Shown: in pieces, positions 51,467-59,955 of the stretch
Position numbering within the stretch: position 1 is the stretch's first letter
Layout of the letters: each line of letters opens with the position of its first letter
Assembly: GCF_012933445.1 (NCBI RefSeq)
Contig: NZ_JABBNC010000001.1
Location: 186,001-250,000 of the forward strand
DNA from: Actinoplanes sp. TBRC 11911
Lineage (GTDB): Bacteria; Actinomycetota; Actinomycetes; Mycobacteriales; Micromonosporaceae
Direction: 5' to 3'
DNA length: 64,000 bases
The notes under the pieces: model-generated
What the model was told of the DNA's origin: nothing
What the model saw: the letters and a program-made list of their open reading frames with translations, nothing else
Database searches by the model: none
Translations under genes and position numbers: made by a program

Positions 51467-54400
51467 ATGTCGAGAAGATTCCTTTCGTTCCTTGCGCTCC
51501 TGCTGGTGCTGGTCGCCACGCCGAGCGCCGCGCTGGCCGGCCCGCCACGGCCGGACGTCAAAGGACAGACCGTCCGCGCCGGCCATCTGCGCGTCCAGGT
51601 GCTCAGCCCGACCCTGCTGCGCCTGGAGTACGCCGCGGACGACCGTTTCGAGGACCGGCAGACCTTCAACGCCGTCGACCGTTCACCCGGCAAGACCTGG
51701 TTCCAGGCCACCACCAGCGGCGGCGGGCTGCAGGTGCGCACCAGCGCGGTCACGCTGCGATACCAAGGCACCGGACCCGTCACCGCGGCGAACACCACCC
51801 TGGAGATGACCATCGCCGGGCGCCGCACCACCGTGCATCCCGCCTTCGGGGCGCAGCCCGCGAACGTGCTCGGCGGCTGGTACCGCGGCCTCGACTACTA
51901 CGCCGGCCAGGCCGGGCCGGTCGACCAGCTCACGCTGCACCCGGGCATGCTGTCCAAGGACGGCTGGTACCTGCTCGACGACACCGCCACCGCGGTCCGC
52001 ACCGGTGACCAACTCGCCGCCCGGCCCGCGCGCACCGGCGCCTATCAGGACGGATACCTGTTCGGCTACGGGCACGACTACCCGCGCGGCCTGGCCGACC
52101 TGCGGACGCTGACCGGGCCGTCGGTGCTGCCGCCGGCGTGGGCGTTCGGCACCTGGTTCTCGAAGTATCAGGCGTACTCCACGAGCGACTACGAGACGCA
52201 GCTGCTGCCCGCCTTCAAGGAGCACGGGGTGCCGCTCGACTCGCTGGTCGTCGACACCGACTGGAAGGCGCCGAACCAGTGGGCCGGCTGGAACTGGAAC
52301 ACCGCCCTGTTCCCCGATCCGGCCGCGTTCCTGGCCGATCTCAAGTCGAAGGGCATCAACGCCACCCTCAACGTGCACGCGGCGATCAGCGGCGACGACC
52401 CGCGTTTCGCGCAGGCCCAGGCCACCGCCAAGGGCAAGCTCACACCGGCCGCCAGCAGCTTCGCGCCGAACCCGTACCGCTTCGACTGGGGTGACCCGGA
52501 CCAGGCCGCGGCCTTCACCCAACTGCACAAACCCTTTGAAGACCAGGGTGTACGCCAGTGGTGGCTGGACTACTGCTGCGACGACAGCACGGTGAGCACC
52601 CCGGGCGTCACCCCGGACAGCTGGGTCAACGAGCTGTACCGCCGCGACGGGGAGGCGCGCGGGCTGCGCGGCTTCTCGCTGTCGCGCATCGGGGCCTCGT
52701 TCCCGGCGTACACGACGGTCGGGGCTTCCGGCCCGTGGGCCGAGCACCGCAGCACCGTGCACTTCACCGGGGACACCGAGGCGAACTTCGCGACGCTCGC
52801 GTTCGCCGCGAAGATGACGCCGGCCGAGGCGAGCATCGGGCAGTCCTATGTCAGCCACGACATCGGCAGCTTCGCCGGCAAGCACCTCAGCGACGACCTG
52901 TACCTGCGCTGGGTTCAGCTCGGCGCGTTCCAGCCGATCCTGCGGCTGCACTCCGACCACGGCGACCGGCTGCCCTGGGAGTACTCGGACGCGGTGAGCG
53001 GGCCGGCCGCGGACTTCCTGCGGTTGCGCGAGTCGCTGGTCCCGTACCTCTACAGCGCCGCCCGCGAGAACTACGACACCGGCATGCCGATGTCCCGGGC
53101 GCTCTACCTCACCTGGCCCGAGGTGGCCGAGGCGTACCAGCACGACACCGAGTACATGCTGGGCGACTCGCTGCTGATCGCGCCGGTCACCACGCCGGGG
53201 CTCAGCACCACCAGCCAGGTCTGGTTCCCGCCGGGCACCTGGACCGACTTCTTCACCGGCGAGACCTTCCGCGGACCGGTCACGCGCACCGTCGGCGCCA
53301 CCCCCGATCACATGCCCGTGTACGTGCGAGCGGGCGGCATCGTGGCGCAGAGCCAGGGCGACGTGAACGTGGCCAATCAGGACCCGGCCCGGCTGCGGCT
53401 CACCGCGTACCCGCACGCTTCCGGCAGCACCTCCGTGTACGAGGACGCGGGCGACGGTCTCGGCTACCGGAAGGGCCAGTTCGCCCGCATCCCGGTGCGC
53501 TACGACGAGAGCCGGAAGCTGACCGTCGGCCCGGTCCAGGGCGGTTATCCGGGCGCGCCCAAGACCCGGCACTACACCGTCGCGTTCGCGAGCGTCGGAA
53601 AGCCGCACACGGTCACCGCCGGCGGCAAGAAGGCACAGTGGACATACGACGCCGCCAAGCACGTGCTGACCGTGGCCGTCCCGGCCACCGCGTCCGACCG
53701 GGCTGTCACCGTGCAGCACGACGGCGCGATCCTGACCGTGGCACAGAAGCCGGCGGTGGACGTCAGCTTCACCGCGCCGGATGGCCTGCAGTCCGGCGCC
53801 AGCAGCACGCTGGTCACCACGGCGCACAACGGCGGCCCGGGCACCATCACCGGCGTGGCGGCCTCCGTCACCGCGCCGGACGGATGGGCCATCACCCCGC
53901 GCGGGGCCACCACGGCGGCGTCGCTCGGGCCGGGCGCCACCTTCACCGCGACGTACGACGTGACGCCCACCGGCACGTCACCGCGGACCGCCAACGTGAC
54001 GGCGCACGTCGCGTACCGGAACCCGGACGGCACCGCGGCGAGCTTGCCCGCCTCGCTCAGCGTGCCCCTCCGGCAGGTCGCGGTGACCTTCCGGGTGATC
54101 GCCCCGCCGGGCACGCCGCCGGACGCGACCCTCTACGTGCCGGGCAGCATCGCCCAGCTCGGGCCCTGGGATCCGGCGAAGCAGCCGATGTCCTATCAGG
54201 GCGACGGCCGCTGGGAGGCCACGGTCTCCATCCTCGACGGCACCGACCTGCAGTACAAATACACCCGTGGCACATGGGAGACGGTCGAGGAATGGGGCTC
54301 GATCACCGGGACGAACAACCGCAGCGTGACGGTCGACGGCGGCATCACGCAGACAATGGTGGTCGACGACACCGATACCAACTGGGGTCAGGGCTCGGAT

Positions 54401-54715
54401 CTGCACAAGGCGATCCAGTTCTGGCGTGACCCGCTGGTCGTCAGCACCGAGACGTCGGCCGCCGCGGTCACCGTGCGGTTCCAGCGTGACGTGCAGCCGT
54501 CCGGCGCCGACTATTCCGGCTCGGTCACCGTGACCGGCCCGTCCGGCGCGGTTGCCGGCACGGTCGCCGAAACCACCCCGGGCACGTTGGTGTGGACGCC
54601 GTCCGCGGCGCTGCCGGCCGGGTCCTACTCCGGGACGGTGACGCAGGTGAACAGCACGGGCGACGCCGGTGTCCCGATGGCGAAGCCGTACACGTTCACG
54701 TTCACCGTGTCGTAA
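51467..54715 (+). CDS. secreted GH31 alpha-glucosidase-like enzyme with CBM20
   Basis: 1082 residues from the ATG at 51467 (GAGGGAG 5 bases upstream). A Sec signal peptide (MSRRFLSFLALLLVLVATPS) is followed by the GH31 beta-sandwich. The catalytic barrel holds the nucleophile D368 in WWLDYCCDD and the acid/base D436 in HFTGDTEANF. C-terminal modules: a NEW3-type domain (VDVSFTAPDGLQSGASST...), a starch-binding CBM20 (VTFRVIAPPGTPPDATLYVP ... QYKYTRGTWETVEEW) and a final Ig-like domain. It should act outside the cell on starch-type or related alpha-glucans. The gene stands alone, ended by the hairpin at 54722-54752. Confidence 0.93.
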   Translation: MSRRFLSFLALLLVLVATPSAALAGPPRPDVKGQTVRAGHLRVQVLSPTLLRLEYAADDRFEDRQTFNAVDRSPGKTWFQATTSGGGLQVRTSAVTLRYQGTGPVTAANTTLEMTIAGRRTTVHPAFGAQPANVLGGWYRGLDYYAGQAGPVDQLTLHPGMLSKDGWYLLDDTATAVRTGDQLAARPARTGAYQDGYLFGYGHDYPRGLADLRTLTGPSVLPPAWAFGTWFSKYQAYSTSDYETQLLPAFKEHGVPLDSLVVDTDWKAPNQWAGWNWNTALFPDPAAFLADLKSKGINATLNVHAAISGDDPRFAQAQATAKGKLTPAASSFAPNPYRFDWGDPDQAAAFTQLHKPFEDQGVRQWWLDYCCDDSTVSTPGVTPDSWVNELYRRDGEARGLRGFSLSRIGASFPAYTTVGASGPWAEHRSTVHFTGDTEANFATLAFAAKMTPAEASIGQSYVSHDIGSFAGKHLSDDLYLRWVQLGAFQPILRLHSDHGDRLPWEYSDAVSGPAADFLRLRESLVPYLYSAARENYDTGMPMSRALYLTWPEVAEAYQHDTEYMLGDSLLIAPVTTPGLSTTSQVWFPPGTWTDFFTGETFRGPVTRTVGATPDHMPVYVRAGGIVAQSQGDVNVANQDPARLRLTAYPHASGSTSVYEDAGDGLGYRKGQFARIPVRYDESRKLTVGPVQGGYPGAPKTRHYTVAFASVGKPHTVTAGGKKAQWTYDAAKHVLTVAVPATASDRAVTVQHDGAILTVAQKPAVDVSFTAPDGLQSGASSTLVTTAHNGGPGTITGVAASVTAPDGWAITPRGATTAASLGPGATFTATYDVTPTGTSPRTANVTAHVAYRNPDGTAASLPASLSVPLRQVAVTFRVIAPPGTPPDATLYVPGSIAQLGPWDPAKQPMSYQGDGRWEATVSILDGTDLQYKYTRGTWETVEEWGSITGTNNRSVTVDGGITQTMVVDDTDTNWGQGSDLHKAIQFWRDPLVVSTETSAAAVTVRFQRDVQPSGADYSGSVTVTGPSGAVAGTVAETTPGTLVWTPSAALPAGSYSGTVTQVNSTGDAGVPMAKPYTFTFTVS

Positions 54716-54721
54716 CCGTGA

Positions 54722-54752
54722 CGTGGGCACGGCCCGGACGGCCGTGCCCACG
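54722..54752. terminator. bidirectional hairpin between the GH31 and PHP-type genes
   Basis: CGTGGGCACGGCC (54722-54734) pairs perfectly with GGCCGTGCCCACG (54740-54752) around a 5-base loop. It lies 6 bases after the GH31 stop and 7 bases after the stop of the convergent gene. Confidence 0.85.
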
Positions 54753-54759
54753 ATGGGTG

Positions 54760-56637
54760 TCAGCGCACGGCGCGGTGACGGGGGATGCCGCCGTCCGGGT
54801 TGTCGCGCAGCAGCCAGACCGGGTTGGACAGCGCGATCGGCGTGCCGTCGGCCGCGCGGACCTCGACGCGCACGAACCGCGGCGCGCTGGTGTCCACCTT
54901 CAGGTCCAGGTATCCCCGCCGGAACTCGCCGGCGGCCTTGGTCTGGAAGGTGGTTCCGGGCTCGGGCACGGTCGGTCCGGCCAGGTCGACGGTGCCTTGC
55001 ACGACGCGTACGGTGCTGCCGGCCGGCAACCGGTCGGCCAGGATGCGCACGTTGCGCGACCGGGCGTGCGACACGGTGACCGACCCCATCGGCGCTTTGC
55101 CGTCGACGAGCAGGCCAAGCGTTCCGGTGAACACGGCCGGGTTACCGAAGAACACGTTGCCCGACGACAGCGACGGCAGCAGGTGGTCCAGTTCCCGGCT
55201 CTTCGAGTAGGACCACGTGACGAAGTTGGCCTGCTGACCGAACCAGTCCTGGCCGGAGTGGTCGTCGCTGACCCCGGTCCCGGTGAGGAAGAGCCCGTTG
55301 CGCGAGGCCACGTCCCAGGCCTGCGCGTGGTGGTCGAGGTCCATGCCGCCGCGGCTGGGGTAGCCGACCTCGAGGATGTCGGAGCCCATCGCCCGGTCGG
55401 TGACGATCGACGCGGCGACCGAGGCCCGGTTCGCGTCCTGCACGTCGGGCGGCAGCAGCGCCGGGTTCGAGGTGCCGTACATATGGTTGTACGACACCAG
55501 GCCACCGGCCGCGTGAATCATGTCGACGACAGCGATGGCGGCGTTCGGGTCCGAGTCGGCGGTCGGCGTCGCGTTGGCGAACTCGGGCATCGACAGGTGC
55601 GGCCCGAACCAGTTGTAGTGGGTCGGCTTGAGCAGCGACACCTCCATGCCCTGGTACTGGCGTACGGCCGGGAACCGGTGGGCGTAGCCGCGCATTAACT
55701 CGGCCTGCTTCTGCAGCGGGGCGTTTGCGGACCGCGGCGGCCGGGTGATGCGCAGCAGGTCGAACCAGCCCTCGGCGGGGCGCTCCTGCTGGCTCACCGC
55801 GCCGAGCGTCAGGCCGAACATGGCGGCGTCGGCGGCCACGATGTCCGGCCAGAGCCGCTCCATGTCCTCCTCGGGCCGGATCGCGACGGTGTTCCACCGG
55901 CCCGCGTCGGCGGGGACGTGCACGGTGCCGGCGATGCCGTCCCGCGTACGGGATCGGTTCTGTGTTCCGTCGATGATGTAGGTGAGCGTGTACTGCCCGG
56001 CGGGACGGCCGTGGGTGGCGGGGCGGAAGCTCGTCGTCACCTTGAGCGTCAGGTAGTTCTGCGGGGAGACCACCGCGGGGAACACGTCGACGGTGATGGT
56101 CTGGTCGTAGACGGACCGCTGGTCCACGGTGTTCGCCGCGGAGCCCTTGACCGCCACCGACGCGGCCGCGGCGCCTGCGGACTTGGCCATCAGGTGCAGC
56201 GATCCCGGCACCGCGGTGTCCGCCGGGGAGGCCTTGGTGGCGTCCCAGGCCACCTGGGACGCGGCCAGCGTGCCGGTGGACTGCTGCGCCCAGGTCCAGA
56301 CCACCTTGTTGACGGTCTCGGTGGGCCCGCTCATGTGGATGACGTCGGGGTAGCCGTGCTCGGCCAGGCGGAAGTCGTGGTCGGTCCAGAAGAGAACGTC
56401 GATGCCGGTCTTCGTGGCCTGGTCCAGATGCGTCTGCATGCTGGCCGTGCCCTCGCTCCAGGACGCGTGGATGTGCATGGCCATCGACACGGTTCCCGGC
56501 CGGTCGTCCGAATGCCCGTGCTCGTGCCCGTGCTCCGAGGAGGCCTCGGCGGGCTGCGGGCCGAGGGCCAGCCGCCCGGCACTGAGCGCGGTGATGGCCG
56601 CGGCGGACTTCAACACGCGGCGCCTTGACTGGGTCAC
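54760..56637 (-). CDS. Tat-exported PHP-type metallohydrolase (CehA/McbA-like)
   Basis: 625 residues from the GTG at 56635-56637 (GGAGCAG 3-9 bases upstream); a TTG at 56649 is the alternative. The twin-arginine signal is SRRRVLKSAAAITALSAG. The PHP metal motifs are MHIHASWSEGTASMQTHLDQ, FWTDHDFRLAEHG, SYNHMYGTSNP and TGVSDDHSGQDW. These give the His/Asp set that binds two or three metals. A jelly-roll-like insert (about 150-300) separates the motifs. It probably hydrolyses a phosphate or carbamate ester outside the membrane. It converges on the GH31 gene and is transcribed alone. Confidence 0.87.
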   Translation of the reverse strand: MTQSRRRVLKSAAAITALSAGRLALGPQPAEASSEHGHEHGHSDDRPGTVSMAMHIHASWSEGTASMQTHLDQATKTGIDVLFWTDHDFRLAEHGYPDVIHMSGPTETVNKVVWTWAQQSTGTLAASQVAWDATKASPADTAVPGSLHLMAKSAGAAAASVAVKGSAANTVDQRSVYDQTITVDVFPAVVSPQNYLTLKVTTSFRPATHGRPAGQYTLTYIIDGTQNRSRTRDGIAGTVHVPADAGRWNTVAIRPEEDMERLWPDIVAADAAMFGLTLGAVSQQERPAEGWFDLLRITRPPRSANAPLQKQAELMRGYAHRFPAVRQYQGMEVSLLKPTHYNWFGPHLSMPEFANATPTADSDPNAAIAVVDMIHAAGGLVSYNHMYGTSNPALLPPDVQDANRASVAASIVTDRAMGSDILEVGYPSRGGMDLDHHAQAWDVASRNGLFLTGTGVSDDHSGQDWFGQQANFVTWSYSKSRELDHLLPSLSSGNVFFGNPAVFTGTLGLLVDGKAPMGSVTVSHARSRNVRILADRLPAGSTVRVVQGTVDLAGPTVPEPGTTFQTKAAGEFRRGYLDLKVDTSAPRFVRVEVRAADGTPIALSNPVWLLRDNPDGGIPRHRAVR

Positions 56638-56736
56638 TTTCTGCTCCAATTATCGCGGATCAAGCATGTGACCCCATGGCTAGACCCGAAATGCGAATGG
56701 GAGACATCCGGCAAAGGGCGGGTGCGCGAAATCGGC

Positions 56737-57618
56737 TCAGTCGTAGGGGGCGGCGGTGCGCACGAAGGCGAGAAGTCGCTCGGCGGCCGGCGCCAGGCTC
56801 CGATCGGTACGCCACGTGAGGCCGACGACCCGTTCCGCCCCGGCGGCGGCCAGCGGGATGCCCACCGTGTTGGACACCCCGGCCACCCGCGAGGGCACCA
56901 GCGCCACACCGAGCCCCGCACCCACCAGGCCCTCGACGGTGGCGAGGTCCTCACTCTCGAAGGCGATCCGCAGCCCCGCCCCGGCGAACAGCTCGTCGAC
57001 CAGCGTGCGGAAGCCGAACCCGGCCGGCACGGTCACGAAATCCTCGCCGGCGACGTCGGCGGGCTTGATCCGGCGGCGGGACGCGAGGCGGTGACCGGCC
57101 GGGACCGCGAGCACGAGCCGTTGCCGTTGCAGTGCCAGCCACCCGTGCGGCCCGTCCGGCCGCGGTGAGATGAGCGCCAGCTCGGCGGCGCCCAGGGCCA
57201 GGTCGCGAAGGATCTCGTGGCCCGGCTCCTGGCGCAGCTCGACGCGGATGTGCGGCGCGGCACCGCGGAAGTCGCGCAGCAGCCGGGGCACCAGCGAGGT
57301 GGCCATCGAGTCGAGGAAGGCCAGCCGCACGGTGCCCGAGTCCGGGTCCAGCAGGGTGGCCAGGTCGCGGCGCAGCCGGTCGTAGCGCGCCACGATGTCG
57401 CCGGCGGCGGCCAGGGCGAGCTCGCCGAGCGGGTTGGGGTGTGCGCCCCGCGCGTCCCGTTCGAAGAGCCGGGCGCCGAGTTCGGCCTCCAGCCGCGACA
57501 GGGTCCGGGACAGCGTGGGCTGGCTGGTGCCGAGGCTAGCGGCGGCCTCGGTGACGTGTTCATGCTCACCCAGGGCCAGCAGGCTGCGGAGATCCTCGAT
57601 CTGCACAGCGGCCATCAT
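56737..57618 (-). CDS. LysR-family regulator
   Basis: 293 residues. The N-terminal helix-turn-helix is LRSLLALGEHEHVTEAAASL then GTSQPTLSRTLSRLEAELGA, and the C-terminal periplasmic-binding-protein-like effector domain has GTVRLAFLDSMATSLVPRLL. It is divergent from an MFS gene with 72 bases between that contain two LysR-type boxes. The arrangement is that of YnfL/YnfM, where the LysR protein controls the transporter. Confidence 0.94.
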   Translation of the reverse strand: MMAAVQIEDLRSLLALGEHEHVTEAAASLGTSQPTLSRTLSRLEAELGARLFERDARGAHPNPLGELALAAAGDIVARYDRLRRDLATLLDPDSGTVRLAFLDSMATSLVPRLLRDFRGAAPHIRVELRQEPGHEILRDLALGAAELALISPRPDGPHGWLALQRQRLVLAVPAGHRLASRRRIKPADVAGEDFVTVPAGFGFRTLVDELFAGAGLRIAFESEDLATVEGLVGAGLGVALVPSRVAGVSNTVGIPLAAAGAERVVGLTWRTDRSLAPAAERLLAFVRTAAPYD

Positions 57619-57662
57619 ACGCCAGACGCATGGCTTCCAGGCATTTCATGCATTGGACGCAT
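57617..57662. promoter_or_regulatory. two LysR-type boxes
   Basis: ATACGCCAGACGCAT (57617-57631) and ATGCATTGGACGCAT (57648-57662) are both interrupted palindromes with the T-N11-A pattern and share the GACGCAT half. They are 31 bases apart, three helical turns, between the LysR and MFS starts. The first overlaps the LysR start codon, fitting autoregulation. Confidence 0.7.
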
Positions 57663-57690
57663 CGCTTCGGCCCGACGCAGAGTGGCCACC

Positions 57691-59508
57691 GTGAGTGAGG
57701 GTTACAGCATCGGATCGGCCGGTTACCGTCGGGTGAGTCTCGCCCTGTTCGCGGCGGGGGTGTCGACGTTCGCGCTGCTCTACAGCACGCAGGCGCTGCT
57801 GCCCGACCTCGCGGCACACTTCCGGGTCACGCCGGCCGAGAGCTCGTGGTCGTTGTCGCTGGCCACGGCCGGGCTCGGGGTGGCGCTGCTGATCACCGGG
57901 CCGTTATCCGAGCGGATCGGGCGGACCCGGCTCATCCACTGGTCGCTGGCGTTGTCGGCGGTGGTCGGCTTCGCGGTCGCGGCGGCGCCCGGCTGGCACC
58001 TGCTGCTCGCGCTGCGGTTGCTGCAGGGGATCGCGCTCGCCGGGCTGCCCGCGGTGGCCACCGCCTATCTGCGCGAGGAACTGCACGCGTCCACGCACGC
58101 ACGGGCGGCCGGGTTGTACGTCGGCGGGAACGCGCTGGGCGGCATGGCGGGGCGGTTGCTGTCCGGTGGGGTCGGGGAGGCGTACGGCTGGCGCTGGGGT
58201 CTGGCGTCGGTGGCCGCGCTGGGTTTGGCCTGCGCCGTGTTCGCGATCGCGCTGCTGCCGGCCTCGCGCAATTTCGTGCCCCGGACCACCGCCCTGTTCC
58301 GCCGCGGAGCCTTCACCGATCCGGCACTGCTCGGCCTGTACGTGGTCGGGGCGTGCATCATGGGCGCGTTCGTCGCGGTCTACAACGCGATGGGTTTCCG
58401 GCTCACCGCGGCGCCGTTCTCACTGGGCGCGGGCGCGGCCGGAGCAGTGTTCCTCGTCTACCCGATCGGCACCATCAGCTCGGCCTTGTCGGGCCGGCTC
58501 GCCGACCGGTTCGGCCGCCGCGCGGTGATGCCGTTCGGCTGCGTGCTGACCGCGGCCGGACTGCTGCTGACATTGCCGGGCGTGCTGTGGGTGGCGGTGC
58601 TGGGACTGGCGGTGATGACGGCCGGCTTCTTCTGCGTGCACGGAATCGCCAGCGGCTGGGTCCCGGTCCGCGCTTTCGCGGCCGGCGTCGGCCCGGGCCA
58701 GGCGGCGTCGCTGTATTTGTTCGCGTATTACGCCGGCTCGTCAATTTTCGGCAGCCTTTCCGGCGTCGCCTGGTCGATGGCGGGGCGGTTGCTGTCCGGT
58801 GGGGTCGGGGAGGCGTACGGCTGGCGCTGGGGTCTGGCGTCGGTGGCCGCGCTGGGTTTGGCCTGCGCCGTGTTCGCGATCGCGCTGCTGCCGGCCTCGC
58901 GCAATTTCGTGCCCCGGACCACCGCCCTGTTCCGCCGCGGAGCCTTCACCGATCCGGCACTGCTCGGCCTGTACGTGGTCGGGGCGTGCATCATGGGCGC
59001 GTTCGTCGCGGTCTACAACGCGATGGGTTTCCGGCTCACCGCGGCGCCGTTCTCACTGGGCGCGGGCGCGGCCGGAGCAGTGTTCCTCGTCTACCCGATC
59101 GGCACCATCAGCTCGGCCTTGTCGGGCCGGCTCGCCGACCGGTTCGGCCGCCGCGCGGTGATGCCGTTCGGCTGCGTGCTGACCGCGGCCGGACTGCTGC
59201 TGACATTGCCGGGCGTGCTGTGGGTGGCGGTGCTGGGACTGGCGGTGATGACGGCCGGCTTCTTCTGCGTGCACGGAATCGCCAGCGGCTGGGTCCCGGT
59301 CCGCGCTTTCGCGGCCGGCGTCGGCCCGGGCCAGGCGGCGTCGCTGTATTTGTTCGCGTATTACGCCGGCTCGTCAATTTTCGGCAGCCTTTCCGGCGTC
59401 GCCTGGTCGGCAGACGGCTGGCCCTTGGTCATCGCCTTGGCGATGGCGGTCGTCGCGGTCAGCGGCATCGTTTCCGTGCGGTTGCGGCACGTGCCCGCGC
59501 TGGCCTGA
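57691..59508 (+). CDS. MFS transporter (YnfM-like) with an exact internal tandem duplication
   Basis: 605 residues from the GTG at 57691, against about 390-400 for the family. The N-terminal part (SLALFAAGVSTFALLYSTQA, LLITGPLSERIGRTRLIHWS, LRLLQGIALAGLPAVATAYL) is normal. Residues from MAGRLLSGGVGEAYGW to SLSGVAWS, 211 in all, then occur twice in succession without a change, before the normal C-terminus ADGWPLVIALAMAVVA. The product would have about 12 helices plus a second set of six to eight. Whether it folds is doubtful. The gene without one copy would be a standard 12-helix exporter. LysR-type control is likely. Confidence 0.9.
   Translation: MSEGYSIGSAGYRRVSLALFAAGVSTFALLYSTQALLPDLAAHFRVTPAESSWSLSLATAGLGVALLITGPLSERIGRTRLIHWSLALSAVVGFAVAAAPGWHLLLALRLLQGIALAGLPAVATAYLREELHASTHARAAGLYVGGNALGGMAGRLLSGGVGEAYGWRWGLASVAALGLACAVFAIALLPASRNFVPRTTALFRRGAFTDPALLGLYVVGACIMGAFVAVYNAMGFRLTAAPFSLGAGAAGAVFLVYPIGTISSALSGRLADRFGRRAVMPFGCVLTAAGLLLTLPGVLWVAVLGLAVMTAGFFCVHGIASGWVPVRAFAAGVGPGQAASLYLFAYYAGSSIFGSLSGVAWSMAGRLLSGGVGEAYGWRWGLASVAALGLACAVFAIALLPASRNFVPRTTALFRRGAFTDPALLGLYVVGACIMGAFVAVYNAMGFRLTAAPFSLGAGAAGAVFLVYPIGTISSALSGRLADRFGRRAVMPFGCVLTAAGLLLTLPGVLWVAVLGLAVMTAGFFCVHGIASGWVPVRAFAAGVGPGQAASLYLFAYYAGSSIFGSLSGVAWSADGWPLVIALAMAVVAVSGIVSVRLRHVPALA
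58144..59409 (+). repeat. 633-bp perfect direct tandem duplication
   Basis: Unit 1 is 58144-58776 and unit 2 is 58777-59409. The two read identically in all frames compared. The length is 211 codons, so the MFS reading frame is kept. No microhomology is visible at the junctions: the base before unit 1 is C and before unit 2 is G, and the base after unit 2 is G while each unit starts with A. It is either a very recent duplication or an assembly artefact. Confidence 0.93.
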
Positions 59509-59955
59509 ACCCGAGAATTCCTCTTGGCGGTAAAGGGCGGAGGGTGGCGGAGGCTACAGATGTATCCCATCACGTACTCCGTTGGGGTGGAAAGGACCAG
59601 CCGGCAGCGCCCGACCGATGAGGACGGTCACCATCGGCGGGCCAGCTCGAGACCCCTGCATGACACGCGAAGGCCCTGCTCGGCAGCAACTAACTATCGG
59701 CGTTCACCACAATTACCCCGGATTCGCGACATCCCTCGGCACGTGGACGAGTTATGCGATCCTGCTACGTTCGTGCCGCGAGCAGCACGCGCCGTACACA
59801 TGCGACCCCAAACCGAGGTGACGTCAATGTCTTCACGATCTGCGCTTATCGACCATTGTGTTCATGGTCATTGCATCGTAGTCTGTTGATTTCGGCCGCC
59901 ACCGAATTGCGCTCGCCTCACGATGAAGTCATCCAGTCCACAGCGGGGAGAACAA
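59509..59955. other. intergenic region before the FxsT-like gene
   Basis: No credible gene and no FxsA-type precursor frame was found here. A small GACCAT/ATGGTC inverted repeat lies at about 59852-59870. Composition is less GC-rich than in the neighbouring genes, consistent with promoters. Confidence 0.55.

Noticed and set aside
59524..59889. 121-codon plus-strand frame before the FxsT-like gene as a possible RiPP precursor
   Set aside because: No leader-core pattern, no FxSxx C-terminus, and no ribosome site.
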